From Lysobacteraceae bacterium (GTDB lineage Bacteria; Pseudomonadota; Gammaproteobacteria; Xanthomonadales; BQJN01), in contig BQJN01000001.1 of the NCBI GenBank assembly GCA_021604725.1, positions 37,184 to 101,183 of the forward strand: a stretch of 64,000 nt of DNA. The letters run 5' to 3'. Positions 62,212 to 64,000 of the stretch are shown in pieces. The stretch's first letter is position 1. Each line of letters opens with the position of its first letter. A program made the position numbers and the translations under genes. Under the pieces are notes generated by a model. It did no database searches. It worked only from the letters and a program-made list of their open reading frames with translations, and was not told the DNA's origin.

Positions 62212-63516
62212 TAGAGGCTGACGTCGCAGGTACCAGGCCAGCGAAAGGGCACGCGCGATCAGAAATACCATAAAACTAATCCAAAGGCCGTGGTTACCAA
62301 ACTCAAACAACTGCTCAAGCAGATAGTAGACGCCAAGATAAGCCAGCAGTGATGCGATCATGCCATTTCGCATGTCGCTGCCGCGCGAGGCACCAATGAA
62401 AATGCCATCGAGCACAAAGCTCCACACCGAAATCAACGGTGAGGCGATCATCCACGGTAGAAACGCGGCGGCCGATGCCATGACTTCGGGCAAATCAGTC
62501 ATCAATCCAATCAGCGCGTTGCCAGCGACGGCAAAGGCCAGTGTGGCCAACACCGCAGTGCCGAGCGACCATGCGAACACAGCGCGCAATGTCTGGCTTA
62601 ACTCAGACCGGTTGCGACGCCCCAGTGCTTTGCCGACCAAAGCCTCTGCGGCATGGGCGAAGCCGTCCAGGCCATAGGCCATCAATCCCTGTAGGTTCAT
62701 CAATATGGCGTTGGCTGCCAGAATGACGTCACCCTGGCTGGCGCCGGCCTGAGTGAAAAAGGCAAAAGCGAAGATCAAACAAAGCGTGCGAATGAAGATG
62801 TCGCGATTGACAGCCAGTTCAGCAGTTAATTCGGACCACCGCCAAAGCCGAGCAATATTGATCGGGCCGGCGATTGGGCGCCAACGCCTGACCAACAGGA
62901 CCAGGCCGGTAACTAGTCCGGTGTACTCCGCGATTACCGACGCCGTGGCAACGCCATTAACCGTCCAGCCAAGGTGAACGACAAAATACAGGTCGAGGAC
63001 GATATTGGTAACGTTGGTGGTGAGCAACATGATCAGCGGTCCACGCGCTGACTGCAGCCCCAGAAACCATCCAATCAAGACGTAGTTGAGCAGTGTTGCC
63101 GGTGACGACCAAATGCGGACGGTGAAGTACTCTGTCGCCAACATTTCTACATTTTGGCTGGCATCAATCAGCCAGAAGGCAGCTGATTGAAGTGGCCCGC
63201 CCAACGCAACCAGCGCTGCGGCCAGTAACAATGCGAAGGATGCCGCGCGCAATAATAGGTGTCGAACGCGCGCGTAGTTGTCGGCACCGAATGCTTGCGC
63301 AGTCAGGCCGGTTGTAGCCATGCGCAGAAACCCAAACCCCCAGAACACAAAACTGAAGATCATGGAGCCGACAGCTACCGCTCCAATGTACTGGGGATCG
63401 GGCAGATGACCCATGACCGCAGTGTCTACAATCCCGATCAGGGGGATAGACAGGTTGGACAAGATCATCGGCCCAGCCAGTCGCCAGACCTCATGGTGCG
63501 TTGGCGACAACCTCAT
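62203..63516 (-). CDS. MATE family efflux transporter (DinF-like)
   Basis: The 437-residue membrane protein has about 12 transmembrane segments. MATE/DinF features include the N-terminal LAGPMILSNLSIPLIGIVDTAVMGHL and an IWSSPATLLNYVLIGWFLGLQSARGPL segment between the two halves. Such proteins export drugs or other compounds using Na+ or H+ gradients; the substrate is unknown. It is convergent with sufU (9-nt overlap) and lies 5 nt after an SDR gene on the same strand, so it may be co-transcribed with it. Confidence 0.9.
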   Translation of the reverse strand: MRLSPTHHEVWRLAGPMILSNLSIPLIGIVDTAVMGHLPDPQYIGAVAVGSMIFSFVFWGFGFLRMATTGLTAQAFGADNYARVRHLLLRAASFALLLAAALVALGGPLQSAAFWLIDASQNVEMLATEYFTVRIWSSPATLLNYVLIGWFLGLQSARGPLIMLLTTNVTNIVLDLYFVVHLGWTVNGVATASVIAEYTGLVTGLVLLVRRWRPIAGPINIARLWRWSELTAELAVNRDIFIRTLCLIFAFAFFTQAGASQGDVILAANAILMNLQGLMAYGLDGFAHAAEALVGKALGRRNRSELSQTLRAVFAWSLGTAVLATLAFAVAGNALIGLMTDLPEVMASAAAFLPWMIASPLISVWSFVLDGIFIGASRGSDMRNGMIASLLAYLGVYYLLEQLFEFGNHGLWISFMVFLIARALSLAWYLRRQPLLQ

Positions 63517-63521
63517 TGGCT

Positions 63522-64000
63522 CTACCAGGGTATCGCTTGACCATCATATGCAAAGAATCCGGCGGACTTTGATGAGTCGCTGTCGGCAATCACTTTGCGC
63601 ATGCCCTGCACGCTTTCAGGAGTATCGATCAAGCCGTTTGGCCCACCCATATCGGTACGTACCCAACCTGGGTGCAATTGCAGCACCACCAGGCCCTGAT
63701 CGGCGTGGTCCAGTGCTACGCTTTTCATTGCCGCATTGAGCGCCGCTTTCGATGAGCGATAGATGACGCTGCCACCGGAGCCATTGTCGGCGATGCTGCC
63801 CATTTTCGAGGTGATGTTGGCTATAGTCCGTTTGTTGCTAGCCAGCACCTGCGGCATGAAAGCCTCGGCCACTTTTACTGGCGCAACAGTATTGATTCGA
63901 AGCACGTCCATCCAGGTGTCTACCGGTTGGTCGAAGGCGATGCCCTTGGGCCCATAAACGCCGGCATTGTTGATCAAGACATCAATGGGTTGGCCCGACA
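63522..64000 (-). CDS. Short-chain dehydrogenase/reductase, 5' end cut by window edge
   Basis: The visible 159 codons hold the SDR fold from the NNAG motif onward. The active-site region is YRSSKAALNAAMKS with a YxxxK pair, preceded by the catalytic Ser in NITSKMGSI. HPGWVRTDMGG follows. The N-terminal nucleotide-binding GxxxGxG motif lies outside the window. The substrate is unknown. The MATE gene starts 5 nt downstream. Confidence 0.9.
   Translation of the reverse strand, partial: SGQPIDVLINNAGVYGPKGIAFDQPVDTWMDVLRINTVAPVKVAEAFMPQVLASNKRTIANITSKMGSIADNGSGGSVIYRSSKAALNAAMKSVALDHADQGLVVLQLHPGWVRTDMGGPNGLIDTPESVQGMRKVIADSDSSKSAGFFAYDGQAIPW

Overview
The window is a 64-kb piece of a bacterial chromosome at roughly 55-60% G+C, read as a gammaproteobacterium. 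Support for this comes from the pilD-pilC-pilB order next to coaE, the fmdB-aspS-nudB-...-yebC-ruvCAB-ybgC-tolQRAB-pal-cpoB-queE-queC-tRNA-Lys order, and the E. coli-type lengths of most housekeeping proteins. The genus cannot be fixed from the sequence alone; a Xanthomonadales- or Pseudomonas-like relative is plausible. I found no transposase, integrase, phage gene or CRISPR array.

Positions 1-28,500 form a type IV pilus locus with a glycan locus built into it. It starts with coaE (cut by the window edge), pilD, pilC and pilB. Then come a membrane GT-C sugar transferase, a polyprenyl-phosphate sugar synthase-like GT2, and a compact five-gene minus-strand operon holding a flippase, a ParB-like/nucleotidyltransferase-like/FkbM fusion, two GT2s and one GT4. 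A second GT-C, another GT4 and a GT-C/TPR protein follow. Two nearly identical major pilins flank pilR. A third GT-C, a second DPM1-like GT2 and a UPF0104-type membrane protein lie between pilR and pilS. An STT3-like protein closes the region. Pilin 1 has a clear sigma-54 promoter, which fits control by PilS/PilR. The likely theme is assembly and glycosylation of a pilus, or of another surface structure, from lipid-linked sugars.

Positions 28,957-39,400 hold central metabolism and envelope genes: sucCD, nadE, a two-gene GMC oxidoreductase unit, bamD, rluD-pgeF, another GT-C-like membrane protein and a small protein of unknown function with a perfect ribosome binding site. Positions 39,600-46,530 hold clpB (candidate heat-shock promoter), an FmdB-type zinc ribbon, aspS, nudB and a secreted M23 peptidase.

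Positions 46,600-58,540 carry the conserved yebC-ruvCAB-ybgC-tolQRAB-pal-cpoB-queE-queC-tRNA-Lys block, covering Holliday junction processing, the Tol-Pal envelope machine and queuosine synthesis. Two things break the usual layout: a 369-bp repeat-bearing insert between tolQ and tolR, and a secreted trypsin-like protease between queC and tRNA-Lys. After the tRNA the last 21 nt of the tRNA are duplicated within a ~150-bp tandem repeat. About 600 bp of non-coding DNA rich in short hairpins follows.

Positions 59,480-64,000 hold two tandem secreted Sel1-repeat paralogues, an alkyltransferase-like protein, a SufU-type scaffold, a MATE transporter and the C-terminal part of a short-chain dehydrogenase.
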